Shown: positions 11,260 to 22,327 of the stretch, piece by piece
Layout: each line of letters begins with the position of its first letter
How positions within the stretch are numbered: position 1 is the first letter of the stretch
Assembly (NCBI GenBank): GCA_017163975.1
Contig: JAFFSR010000244.1
Coordinates: 338,501 to 402,500 of the forward strand
DNA from: Anastatus disparis
Lineage: Eukaryota; Arthropoda; Insecta; Hymenoptera; Eupelmidae
Length of the DNA: 64,000 nt
Reading direction: 5' to 3'
The notes under the pieces: generated by a model
What the model saw: only the letters and a program-made list of their open reading frames with translations
What the model was told of the DNA's origin: nothing
Database searches by the model: none
Made by a program: the position numbers and the translations under genes

Positions 11260-12675
11260 GAGGTGGTCGGATCTATTTCGCCGCTACATATAGGGTGGCG
11301 CTGCGGTCAGGTGAGAGAAATCTATTAAATATTTTTTATATACCTATTTACAATTTTCTGAGACGACAATATACATTTAACGGCATGTCGGAGCTGCAGC
11401 AATCGAGTTTTGCTTTTTTTATTTTATCAATATTTTTTTAAATTCATAAATTAAACAAATATAATGACTTGTCCGCATTAAAGCTATATTAATACAATAA
11501 TTTTTGTTAAAATAAAAAATCATTTGGACTTGTTATTTTTTTATGAGTTATGATTAGAAATTAGATATCAAACTCGGCAAACCTAACCTTAAAATACGAT
11601 ACATTGAAAGTTTTTATTATAACTTTGTATGTATTATATTTTGGTGGATTTCTTGAGTTGTCCGCACTAGAGTTTAATCTTACAAATTTTTTCATTGAAG
11701 CAAAAAAACTCGATTAAACGCATCATTTATTCATAAGTTAGGATTGGAAATATTATTATAAGGCGGGAAGCTTCGTCATGCTCTTAATGTTGTCATTTGT
11801 TACAGCCATATATATGTAGAATAATTATTAATACTTATCTTGTTTGAAAAGTCTAAAATATTGTTATGAAGCGAAAAATGCGATGCAACGTAGGACCGAT
11901 GTAAACATGCGTGCACCTTCCTTTAGTGCGACAGAGAGAGCAATACTAAAGAATGATGTATACTAATGTTTATGTCGGCTCTACCTCGCGTTACATTTTT
12001 CGCTTTATAACAATATTTTAGACTTTTCAAACAAGATTAATATTAATGATTATTCTACATATATATGGCTAGAGGAAATGACAACATTAAAAGTATATTG
12101 TCTTCTTCTTCTTCTTCTTCTTCTTAATTATTATTTTGGCCTCTTGGCTTGCTTCATATGAGCGTTACGTCTTAGGCCATCACCAAGTGATTATTATATT
12201 TTTTGTTTTTGTTGCCCAGTGGGACTTTTTATTATAATTCAAGTTTTGCCCAGAGGGACTTTTATATATATATGTATGTTTTTGTGTTCTTCGGGTTTAT
12301 TCCCTCGGAAAACTTCGAAAACTATTTTTTCTAATTTTTCCTAGGGAATCAAACCCCGATCCACTGGGACGCAAGGTCAGTTGATTTTTACAACTGCACT
12401 TTTTCATCCCTTAGCGACGGAGGTCGTAAGTGTGTACTGCGTACAAAGCACATATAACAGAGGTGCTCGTTTGAAAAACAGCCGAGAGCGAGATTCGATC
12501 CCGGTTCCCCAAGCATACGAATCCAACGCTCCTACCGACTGTGCCACAGACCGGCTCAAGTATATTGTCATTTCAGAAAATTGTAAATAGCTGTATGAAA
12601 AATATTTAATAGATTTCTCTGAACCTGACCGCAGCGCCACCCTATATGTAACGGCGAAATAGACCCGACCGCCTC
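11260..12675. mobile_element. TTAA-flanked element, GAGGTGGTCGG type, split by a SINE
   Basis: Ends are GAGGTGGTCGGATCTATTTC and GAAATAGACCCGACCGCCTC, with TTAA at 11256-11259 and 12676-12679. Inner inverted repeats (ATAGGGTGGCGCTGCGGTC and its complement) also mark the copy at 24414-24889. Removing the nested SINE and its duplication leaves about 950 bp. No transposase frame. Confidence 0.85.
12103..12557 (-). mobile_element. tRNA-derived SINE, full length, 12-bp TSD
   Basis: On the minus strand the 5' end begins with a tRNA-like head. It contains an A-box-like TGGCACAGTCGGTAGGAGC (near 12545-12527) and a B-box-like GGGATCGAATCTC (near 12502-12490), an internal RNA polymerase III promoter. 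The body carries no ORF, and the 3' end is a short AAG-type microsatellite tail (plus-strand TTC repeats from 12103). AAGTATATTGTC occurs exactly at 12091-12102 and 12558-12569, a target-site duplication typical of LINE-mobilised SINEs. At about 455 bp it is long for a SINE. Confidence 0.88.
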
Positions 12676-12960
12676 TTAATTGTTATAAACAAAGTGGCTG
12701 TAATTTAAAAAAAAAATCTCATCTCGGCTCCTATTGACCTTAGAGAGTTCTTTTTTTTTTTTAATCTTCGTTTCTAACTCAGCTATAAGAATATTCAAAT
12801 AGCGAATAGCGAATTTGCAAAAGTTATAAATAAAGTCCCAGCTTTATTTATTTATAAAAAAACACCCTCTTCTTTAAAGCGTTATTAAATCTATTGCAAT
12901 TCAATTTTCTCATTTGCTCTTAATGAAATATGACGATTTGAACCTTCATGAAGAGTTTAA

Positions 12961-13165
12961 GGCGACTTCGGATTTTAGGTTAGCTTTTATTTTTGAGTTT
13001 ACAAATTACTCTTTTAATATGTGAAATTTTTTAGATTTTCTAATTTTTTACCATTTTACGGATTACAATAAATGGTGGAAAATTAAAAAATCCAAAAAAT
13101 TTTAGAAACTGAAAGAGTAATTTGTAAACTACAAAATGAAATACAACCGAACTTCCGTAGTCGCC
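12961..13165. mobile_element. TTAA-flanked MITE (205 bp), GGCGACTTCGG type
   Basis: GGCGACTTCGGATTTTAGG faces CCGAACTTCCGTAGTCGCC. TTAA is present at 12957-12960 and 13166-13169. The interior is a long imperfect palindrome (ACAAATTACTCTTT against AAAGAGTAATTTGT). A relic of the same family lies at 17795-17997. Confidence 0.85.
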
Positions 13166-13541
13166 TTAAGCCTTTATGCAACTCAATATGTTCATCCAAA
13201 AAAAATTATAGCTATGAACATTATGCGTGTTGGGATAAATAATAGAAAATATCTCAGCAACAAATTAACCAATTTCCTGTTACAACCTCTCGATCTATTT
13301 GTATTTATGAAGGCTTCCTTTTAGAAGATTGAAAATATATGACGAAAATAATCGCGACACCACTAAATTGTCGGTTTTTTTATTCTCTAATACTTTTATT
13401 AATTACTTTTTTCTCTAAAATGAATACGTTGCTTCAGAGAATTAAAAAACCTGTTTTGTCTAACTTTGCAGCCTCCTGAAGAATTTTCTACCGTTTTTTT
13501 GGTTACATTTTGTATAGGGTATATTTTTTTATTACCCTTAA

Positions 13542-13893
13542 GAGGAGGTCACGTATCTCTGTCCTTTTTTCATATAAAAGATTGAATTTTTACAAATAAT
13601 AAACTTAGTAAAAAAGGTAGCAAAATCGCATGTTCGTATAAATAAGCAATATTAGAAAATTTATTATTGCTTCGTTTTTCAAGAAAAAACCTCGAAAAAC
13701 TTGAATCGTAGAGGTTAGGGTGGACAATTTTTTTTCAAGGTTTTCTTGACAACGAAGCAATAAAATTAATTTTTTCTTATCAAAGAAAATATTGCTTGAA
13801 GAATTTCTCATAGCGTCTTTCTTTAATTTATATATGCAAGTTGTAAATACGCAATTCTTTGATTAGAAAAGGACAGGGATACATGACCTCCTT
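13542..13893. mobile_element. TTAA-flanked MITE (352 bp), GAGGAGGTCA type
   Basis: GAGGAGGTCACGTATCTCTG faces CAGGGATACATGACCTCC. TTAA flanks it at 13538-13541 and 13894-13897. The inner TTGCTTCGTTTTTCAAG / CTTGACAACGAAGCAA pair also appears in the 38286-38685 MITE. Confidence 0.85.
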
Positions 13894-13989
13894 TTAACAA
13901 CTCTATATAGGTTTAATAAAGCCCTGAATTAATGTCTAAAATAGCCTTTTTTGCTCTAATGATTGGAATACTTAACTAATTGAGGATTC

Positions 13990-14727
13990 GAAGCCTATAT
14001 TTTTTCCATAGCAAGGTGAGAGTTAGAGGCTAATCAGCGTGTTTCTTCAGCTACAATTGGAACTGTAGATCTGAATGGAAGCTTAACTATGTACCTTCCC
14101 TCAGTGTTTCTGCTGTACGTTTCCAAGAAAAAGTCCTCATACCGTTGGTGTTCTGGTTTCAGAAATGGTTTAGTCACGGGCATCTCTTCTAGTTCCCAGA
14201 ATTTCTCAAGAACCTCTGTTAAGTTGGTATGATCATCGACTATCGTAGAGATGTGGGGATTGAATCGTTCTATCGTAAGTTAGTCGATTCTTTCTCATAC
14301 CAGATACAATACATCCAAATCGAGTTTTTTGCGCAATCGCCTCATAACCTGGTATTGATACGACTCCAGGTCGTAGCACCCTCGCGTGGACTGCTACTCC
14401 CAGTTTCAAGTCTACGGAAGCCGGTCGATCAAACATTAGATCCACCAAGTTGACATTTGGTAACGCATCACGAACAAACGGTTTTAATGGCTCAAATTGT
14501 AGTAATTTGAAGAGCTTAGACAGTAACAATAACTCGAATTCTAGATTACATTCGGGATCATGCAGGGACTGGATAAGGATAAAGGTCGTCGCACAGACTC
14601 TCACCCTAAGATTAGCGCTGAGTCCAGAGACCGATATATTAGCCTTTCTCATCGGTGATTCAAGTGCCTCCACCATTGTAGTCGTAATAAATATCGCTTC
14701 AGAGCCTTGGTCGAGTAAAGCTCTCAC
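13990..14727 (-). pseudogene. BEL/Pao pol fragment: aspartic protease and start of RT
   Basis: The 14727-14233 frame begins with RALLDQGSEAIFIT, the BEL/Pao protease active-site block with LLDQGS, and goes on through the linker (SIPGYEAIAQKTRFGCIVSG). Near 14250 the frame shifts. The next frame continues with LTEVLEKFWELEEMP, then RYEDFFLETYSRNTEGRYIV and KLPF, which is the conserved entry to BEL/Pao reverse transcriptase. The sequence stops around 13990, where palindrome-arm DNA begins, so the polymerase core, RNase H and integrase are missing. Family assignment is firm from the order protease, FWEIEE-like block, EGRYIV block. Confidence 0.8.
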
Positions 14728-14748
14728 CTTGACTTGATTTCTTCTGGA

Positions 14749-15351
14749 TTAGGTGGTAACCAACAGCATGCAATTTTCCTTAGTACCGTAGCCAGATGAT
14801 CTACATCTATTATACTTCTCTTTCTCGCCCCCTAATAAATTTGTTGACGAAGTCATCGCTGGCGCCGACAGACCCGAAGTTTGACCACCGTTCTGTGGAT
14901 TGTGAATCAGCATGTAGTGATTCAAATTACAAAGCGCGACACGTCGCGATGACCTGCGATCCTTCACCTGTTGCGGACCCAAACAATGAAAACAAATTTT
15001 TATGCATCTCATATCATTGCGGTGCTCAGGCCAGGTTTTTTGCTTAAACTGGTTGATATAGTAATCCAACAAACACAATGCACATCTTTGGCTACTATTC
15101 TTAGGGCCAGGATTAAAAACGATGTGAAGGTAACGTACAGATCCTGGTTTCCGTCTCTCGGATGAAGGTTGACGTGATGGGTTATCCTGGGCTGAAGTAC
15201 TCACTTCCAAAGAGTCGATACGACCATTTAGGAATAACGTAATATCACTGAAGATAGATAGGTATTCTGGTTCCCGAGCTGGAGTATTTAAATGAGCATC
15301 CCAGAGTACCCTTGAGTCTGTATCCAGATTGTTTACCATACGGTGTGCCAA
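14749..15351 (-). pseudogene. BEL/Pao gag C-terminal fragment
   Basis: The frame has features of BEL/Pao gag: a conserved SRVLWDAHL-type block near the start, FLNGRIDSLE, and a C-terminal Cys/His region (CFHCLG-x2-QVKDRRSSRR-x5-NLNHYMLIH). The knuckle has lost consensus residues: where family members usually have HQVKDC it has QQVKDR, and RRCxxC has become RRVALC. It sits directly upstream of the protease fragment in the same orientation. The N-terminal half of gag and both LTRs are absent, so the copy is truncated on both sides and decayed. Confidence 0.75.
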
Positions 15352-15487
15352 TCAGTAATCCCAGCTTTCTATAGCTTAATTAATAATTTTTAAACCTTAG
15401 ATATTTTCTTCTCGTTATTAATTTATTGTATAATCTTCTTAGGTATTCCTTATGATCGTTAACCTGCGTCACTGGTACATCTAGTGT

Positions 15488-16275
15488 GTATATGAATGAT
15501 TCTACGAAACATTTAACTTTTTAGGGAACTGTAGAGTGCTGAGTTAGAAACACTATAGCTCAGCTTCTTTAAGAGGCACACGAACATAACACGATTCAAA
15601 TTAATAGTTTTAAAGCCAAGAAGTATATCCTCGTATTTTTGTGAGAGCACATAAAAAGTTATTCTGAATATTTTGTAAAATTATCGAAACGAGGCATTAT
15701 ATCATATAAAAATGCAAAATTTTCGAAGATTTATAGAAATATTTAATTTAATATATTGGATAATCAAAAAAAATCATAAGAAATTATTTTTTGACTTCAT
15801 TACGAAGAATTTGAGCCGGAATAAACTTATGTGCTTGATGAAAACATTGACCTATCTTAAATTTCACCAAAAAAGAACTACATATCTTCTGCAGGCTGCT
15901 ACTCAACTTTTTGAGCAGGCACACAAGTTTGACTAGGCTCAAATTCTTCGTAATGAAGTCAAAAAATAATTTCTTATGATTTGTTTTGATTATTCAATAT
16001 ATTAAATTAAATATTTCCATAAATCTTCGAAAATTTTGCATTTTTATATGATTTACGTGAAATGGCCCTTCGTTTCGATGATTTTACAAAATATTCAGAA
16101 TAACTTTTTATGTGCACTCACAAAAATACCAGGATATATTTCTTGGCTTTAAAACTATTAATTTGAATCGTGTTATGTTCGTGTGCCTCTTCAAAAAGCT
16201 GAGCTATAGTGTTTCTAATTCAGTACTCTAGAGTTCCCTAAGAAGTTAAAGGTTTGGTAGAATCACTCATATGTG
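15488..16275. mobile_element. Foldback element, ~790 bp
   Basis: Arms of about 330 bp. TAGGGAACTGTAGAGTGCTG (15521) faces CAGTACTCTAGAGTTCCCTA (16230), and the match runs inward through the CGTGTTATGTTCGTGTGCCTC block to the TTGAGCCGG / TAGGCTCAAATTCTTCG block near 15815 and 15935. Weaker similarity extends outward to the GATTCTACC pair. No coding sequence; the ends and TSD are not certain. Confidence 0.75.
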
Positions 16276-17794
16276 TTTCTGCGTACATGCGCCGCGTCCA
16301 TAAAATCTCCGTTGCTTGCTGTTCGTATGATCAAGATTTTCCGTCTCTTTCTCTCTTGTGTGCGTCAGTACAGCTGATCACTCTTGCCGTACTTCTGTTT
16401 TGCGTCTGCTGTTGCTTTTAGCTTACAATGAGTATTTCCTCTTTTTTTAAATATTTAACTTTCTATTTGAATTATTTAACCCATTTGCTTTAGTTTCAAT
16501 CAATTTTTTAATAACTACTAATTACTTTGTTTTAATTTTTGGTTTTTCCTATAGTTTTCTCAACCGTCCTTTGCATTTGTTAATTTCTTACGCTTAAAAG
16601 AATAAATCGTTCTAAAAAAAATTTTAAATAACATAAGATTTTAAACTTATGACCGTATAGACCTTAACTAAAGGTCTGGGTACGCCTTTATAATAATAAA
16701 AAAAAAGATTTTAAACTTAATTTTTAAATAAGTTTACTTAAAAACTAAGAATGATTTGCGCTTACTCATTTTAAATTCCTATTCCATACTTGATAAATAG
16801 TTTAGTTAAATTTTATCTTTTGTGATATATTTCATGCATCACAAATTTTATATTTGAATATTTACAAGTGTCAAGTCTGTTTAAGCTTACCTTTTTCATT
16901 TTAAAGTAAATAAATATAATGATATTAAATTAAGATTAAAAGCCTAGAATAATCTAAGAACAGTTGGACAAATTAAGTAATTGTAAAAGGATTTCCATCT
17001 AATAGTCAGATAAGTATTGCAGACTATTTTTAGGTTATTATAATTAATTACCTTTGTTATCAAAAGAATTGATACTTCGTGGGATTTTCAGGTGTTTTTT
17101 ATATAAAACAGTAGTCACAGCAGCAGTAGCAGCAAGAACAAGCAGAAACATATTGAAAAATAAATCAAGCAAAGTCAAGAACATTGTTTCAAATTTATTT
17201 AAACAGAACTTTTTTTCCACGCAACGCTGACAAGATATTTAAGCATCATTTACCATTAAAATAATCATAAAGAAGTTAACAAGAAAACAAGATATGATTA
17301 TATTTAATAGTGAAAAAACATTTATTAAAATATCGAATAGTTTTATTAATAATTGGATACTCAACGTTGAGGTAAGCTATTAATGTTATTGAATTTTTTT
17401 TCTAAATAGTGCTTAATGAATATTATATTTTATGAATATAAAGTAAAATCAAAGTTAATTAGAGTGCTTTGAATAAATATTAAACATGCTATGTAAAAAT
17501 TTTGATTTTATGATTGCAGCGTGTCAAATTTAAGGAAAATTAGGAATCATATGATGTGTTCTTATTCTGGAACAACTCATCGTTAGATCCTAAGACTGTG
17601 GTTTTTTTTAGTTATAATATGCTGAAATTTATCACAAAGTTAAATTCAAATCTGGGATCCGGAGCATAGACACTCTCCTGGTAAGAACTCGGAACTTTGG
17701 AATAAAACAGCATGAAGAGCTCAATTTCGAAAAGAGAGTCAATGAAGGTTCCCCCACTCCTTCCATACAAACAAACAATGAGGGGAAAGATACA
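16276..17794. other. AT-rich stretch without a supported gene
   Basis: It begins with a less AT-rich block (16276-16430) and holds a TATATAAAACAGTAGTC promoter-like word at about 17099 followed by CAG-rich sequence. Splice-like signals occur (GAG|GTAAGC near 17372 and TTTTTTTAG near 17610) with about 60 open codons after the second, but the segment has no start codon in frame. I see no identifiable gene. Confidence 0.5.
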
Positions 17795-17997
17795 GGTTAG
17801 GCTAAATTTTTATTTCGTAGCTTAAAAATTACGCTTCTAATTTATAGGGTTTTTTGGATTTGCAAATTTTTTACTATTCTGTGGGTTTCAAAAAATGATA
17901 GAAAATTAAAAAATTGAAAAATCTCGTATATTAAAAGCATGGTTTATAAATTAAAAAATAAAACCTAACCTGAAATTTGAGGTCGCCTTAAGAGCAG
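17795..17997. mobile_element. Relic MITE, GGTTAGG palindrome
   Basis: AGGTTAGGCTAAATTTTTATT faces an inverted AAAACCTAACCTGAAATTT, and the right end retains GGTCGCC|TTAA as in the 12961-13165 family. The left terminal GGCGACC is missing. Confidence 0.55.
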
Positions 17998-18001
17998 ACC
18001 G

Positions 18002-19075
18002 GATTCACTGTACTTGTCTAATTGAGTTTTTGATATTTATTTCAGTATTAAACGATGCATCTGTAAATTGAAGGTTAGGAGCAGGCCGAACTCTCTGTCT
18101 TTGTCTAATAGAGTTTTTTATTATTTGTCAAAACACCATCTGTTATTATTTATTAGTAGAATTTAACGACAGTGTAAATAATTCATTTAATAATGATATT
18201 TTATTTATTGTAAGCTTAAACTACGTTTCAGCTCATATTTTTTGACTCTTCAAGTCAAAAATTTTTTTAAATTAATTTACATAACTAATTTCTATTCATA
18301 GTTATGTGAAGTTAATTTAAAGCAATTTGACAAAAAGGGTCATTAAAATATGATTAATCATGATAAAAAAAGTATTATCTTGACAGTTAATAGTTGTTTG
18401 TATCATTATTAAATGAACCATCTGTTATACCAAGAAAAAAATAGCAGCCCTTGCTAGATATTAGTATGATAAGTAAATTTTGTAATAACAATCAAATTAT
18501 TTTATCGCGTTTATGTTGAATAATATGAGACCTACTAACAAACTAGAATATAACCTATCTTTTTTGGTAGGTCACATATTGTTCAAAAACTACACAATAA
18601 AAAAATTTGATTGTTATTACAAAATTTACTTATTATACTAATATCTAGCGGGGGCTACTATTTATTTCTTGATACAACGGATAGTATTTATGTAAATGAT
18701 GGAAAACGCTATTAGACAAAGACAGATAGTTCGACCCCCTGTTAAGTGCAATAGATATTATTATTATTATTATTATAAATATTTATGCACAAGAACAAAA
18801 AATTCTACCGCATTGTTTTTAAGAAAAGTAAGGAACGCTGAAGTGAAAGGTTATTTTTCTAATATGATGATTTTAAACGTATTATTAATATTTTTTTCAT
18901 GAACTAAAAATTACAACTTTTTAAACAATAATCAGTTATAAAAAATTGAATTAATGGTTATGATATTAAAAGGAACTTCAATAGATACTTAATTTTTTAA
19001 TATATTGTTCTCTATTGACTTATATTATAGATAATATAAATCGCAAATCGGTCATAACCTCTAATTTAAGAGGAG
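18002..19075. mobile_element. TTAA MITE of GAGCAG(A/G)CCGGA type, split by another MITE
   Basis: The left end is TTAA then GAGCAGACCGGATTC. Its sequence up to GTAAATTGAAGGTTA and from GCAATAGATATTATTATT onward matches the uninterrupted copy at 40746-41002. Between these points lies a nested element (18079-18741). The right end is diverged and only approximate. Confidence 0.65.
18079..18741. mobile_element. Nested palindromic MITE inside the 18002 MITE
   Basis: GAGCAGGCCGAACTCTCTGTC faces ATAGTTCGACCCCCTG at 18741, followed by TTAA. On the left the site reads TTAG (one change). The inner arms pair over their whole length, including AAATAGCAGCCCTTGCTAG with CTAGCGGGGGCTACTATTT. The related copy at 40820 shows the unfilled site AAGGTTAAGCGC. 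Confidence 0.8.
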
Positions 19076-19688
19076 GTCATAACTATTTGCCGCTTGATAG
19101 GGATACTCCAGGAAGGGATAAATAGAGAGATAGATATTGATTTATTTTGTAAAAAAGGTACAAAAAGGCATGTAATACATGAAACAATAAGTAATAATTC
19201 TATATAAAGTATTGCGCATAATAAGATAAGATATCACAGTCAATTATTAAAATTAATATATAATACTGTGTCAGTAAGTCACCATGTAAAAGTGATATCA
19301 CAGACTATTCTAAATACACGCAGAAAACAAGAAAACATAAATTACAATGAAAAACAGTCTTAAATATCTATCAGTTATTGAATTAAAATCAAATAACGTA
19401 ATATAAAAGAGGAATCACTGTCAAGACATCAATAAAAATAAAATTGGACAATACTATAAAAATGAAATTGGACAATACAACAACAAAGGAATAACAAATA
19501 ATTAAAAAAAATAAAATAATAATGCATTTAAAAAATAAAAACTTGATACCGAAGATTTCATGACTTCTAATTCTTTCCGCATTCATTTATCCATCATTCA
19601 TGCTAATAAATACGTTCACACCTTAAATCTATATATAGGACGAAACAAAATAAATTAACATAAAAAATTAAAATACTTAAAATTAAGT

Positions 19689-22219
19689 TCATTTGAGGTC
19701 GAGTAAGTACCTCCTCAAAGATGACTTAAACCTGCCGAGCGATGGAAGATTTTTTATATCAGCAGGCAGGGAATTCCAAAAATGCGCACCGCGAACTTAA
19801 AAGTAATTTCTTCCTGTCTCAGTACGCATGAGCACTGCGAAATCCTTAATCTCTCTCCTAGTAACTACTCTAGGTACATATTTAGTGTAGAGACTCACTA
19901 GATACTCGGGAGTATTCATGAGGAGAGATGTGATCGCCCATTCCTACGCCTAATACATATCTCACACATAAATTTTGGAGTCTTTGTAATTGTCTTCTCA
20001 ACCCCTGCAAAGCATCGAGCAGTAGTCGAGGTGCAGAAACAGCAAGGCGGCTGCGAGTTGTTTACGCAGGGCCTCAGTGGTGTACCGACGGTAGTACTGT
20101 AAACTATACATTATCCTATTAAATTTTTTAGTCACCATATTAATGTGCGGTTCTCATGACAACTTAGCGTCAAGCACAACATCAAGGCTCGTAACGGTAT
20201 CAGAGAAAGATATGCCAACACCTCCCTCAAGCTCAATCGTTCTTGGCTCACCAGCATAAAAGTCATTAATAAATCAACCACTGCCAGAAATGATCGCCTT
20301 AGATTTGCTCGCATTTAATGTAAGAGAAGAATCGACAGCCCATCTCGACACCGCTCTGGCTGCCCTATGCATAATACGAATGATTTCATTCAGATGTTCA
20401 TAAGGGACCTGAGTATAGATTTGGAGGTCATCAGCATATAATATGTGCTCGAAGAAACAGGGGTCGAGCGTGTCACGTATGTTATTAATGTAAAACAACA
20501 GAAGCCCCAGCACTGAACCCTGTGGAACTCCTACATTGGTTGTTAGCCAATCCGAATCCTCTTTTAAATGTATAGAAACCATTTGTTTCCTACCTGATAA
20601 ATAAGAGCTAATCCACTTGAGTGCAGCCCTAAAAAACCTTATCAATCGAAGCCTCGCAAGCAATTTGGAAAGGGAGATCGTGACAAATGTCTTACTAAAG
20701 TCAAATAGAAGTAGTATCGTGGCAAGTTTCTTGTCAAGACCTGATCTTATGTCGTCTGTAAATTTAAGTATGGCAATCTGCGCAGAATGATGCTTACTAA
20801 AGCCAGTCTGCAAAGACTCAAGTATTTTGTGTGTCATAATATACTCTAGCAGTTGGTCATGGGCAATCTTCTCGAGAACCTTCGAAAGAAAACATAATAT
20901 TGTTATGGGCCTCAGATTTTTAGGCATCTTAGGTGCAGGGCACTTCTTTAAAGGCATAATGCGTGCACACTTCCAAAGGCAAGAATCCTTTTACGTTCCA
21001 CAGTATCATCGTGTGGCGAGACTGACACCCCTGCAAAATGTGCATTAAGCTCATCTGGAGTCAATCCATTCAAGTCCTCTTGAGGTCCGAACAGGAGTCC
21101 CAGGTCTTTTAACTCCTTCCAGACATTACCTCTAGCAAGAGAATCGAACAGTCTATTATGATAATAATTTGTTTTAGCTTGTTCCGTCTGTTTGTCTATT
21201 GTTTTACGCAGTTGCGAAAATTCGGAGAGATATCGCTCTTCCTTTGTCCGTTTAAATCTACGATACGTGGCATCTCTCTTGTGCCGCATCTGCGACAACT
21301 CTTTATCTATCTAAAGAAATTGAGCTTTACCAATTTTAAGTGTTTTCAGTAGTGCCAGACTTTGTATTGCTGCCGTAAGCTTATCACAGAGGCAGCCAAG
21401 TACAGATTCCGGGTCAACTGTACCAACTGTAAATGGTGTCCAATCACTGCCGGCCAAACTCTGTACCAATAAGTTTGGACAGATATCTTTATAATTCCTA
21501 TACTTAATTATTTTATTGTCTGTCTTGATATGATTACAAGAAATAGATACATCAATTAAGTTGTGCCGACTGTGAAAATTCGCCGGTAAGTTGCGTGCGT
21601 CAAGTACTGTGTCATTATCGTCAACAAGAATCAGGTCAATCCACATGTGAGACGTTAGAGTGTGATGCGTGACACCGTGCTGAACCAACTGTAACGAAAG
21701 CTCAGCCGACGATTTATTAATAAATTTGACATCACTGCTCTCGCGCAGGAGATCGGCATTCAGGTCTCCCTTTATAATTTTATGAGAGTATTCAGAGGCA
21801 AAATTTCTTAAGTTATCCAAAAAATCAGTATTTCTAAAAAAGGAAATTGCAGGAGGTCGATAAATAACAGAAACCAACACGGCTTCGGAGTTGCCCAATT
21901 GCACGGAACAAAAAATATACTCAGGTACCTCCGGTTTACCATCATTATGATTAGTTTGAGTATCCGAAGTAGCCAAAATAGTGCACTTTGAATTGTCTTT
22001 AATATACAAAGCAACTCCTCCACCACGCAAGTTTCTGTCCTGTCTGAATACTTTATACCCCTTGACCCAAATGACGTCACCCGAAACAGACGGACCCAGC
22101 CAGGTCTCAGCCACTCCAAATATGTCACAAGAAGGGCCATCACTTAGAAACTCACGTACCTGTCCAATGTGAGCCCTTAACGAAGTTACATTCAGATAGC
22201 ACGCTCGCAGTTCACTCAT
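19689..22219 (-). pseudogene. LINE ORF2: APE endonuclease + reverse transcriptase
   Basis: The endonuclease (22219-21311) shows GVAETWL, GGGVALYIK, a KGDLNADL block (consensus GDFN) and HSRHNLIDV at the catalytic His end. After frame changes near 21300 and 20950 the reverse transcriptase follows (20957-20274). It has LRPITILCFLSKVLEK, motif A LLLFDFSKTF, the B block GVPQGSVLGLLLF and the C box YADD. A last shifted stretch down to the TGA at 19689 carries TETGRNYF and GAHFWNSLPADIKNLPSL, the usual end of this ORF class. The protein would nick the target and copy its RNA at the nick. The motif-A position normally read AFD is TFV, so activity would be doubtful even without the frameshifts. Confidence 0.85.
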
Positions 22220-22327
22220 CCTCCCTGTACGACTCTTAGAGGAGGCCCGGGGCAGTCATTGAAGAGAGGCCACATTCGACGTTACTCCATTATTTGCACT
22301 TAATTATTGATTTGTCGACATATTTCG

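Larger units (their letters stand above)
10738..13975. mobile_element. Palindrome-family element, copy 2 (single arm with nested insertions)
   Basis: Starting at TTAAACTTGTCTCCAGGTTC, the sequence follows the right arm of the 5118-9140 element through the GGTACC block, the GTCGCATTTTT block, CTTCATGAAGAG and the GTTGCTTCAGAGAATT block, to TTGGAATACTTAACTAATTG near 13975. No facing arm is present. The arm is interrupted by TTAA MITEs at 11260-12675, 12961-13165 and 13542-13893. Confidence 0.8.

Noticed and set aside
12480..12557. A tRNA-like sequence on the minus strand
   Set aside because: It is the head of a SINE with a body, AAG tail and 12-bp TSD; not called as a functional tRNA gene.
14229..15165. 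Plus-strand frames over the BEL/Pao region
   Set aside because: They are antisense shadows of the gag and protease frames, which carry the recognisable motifs.
17600..17796. A possible short exon between splice-like sites, preceded by a TATA-like word at 17099
   Set aside because: The open frame lacks an ATG and has a stop at the would-be exon start. No motif is recognised.
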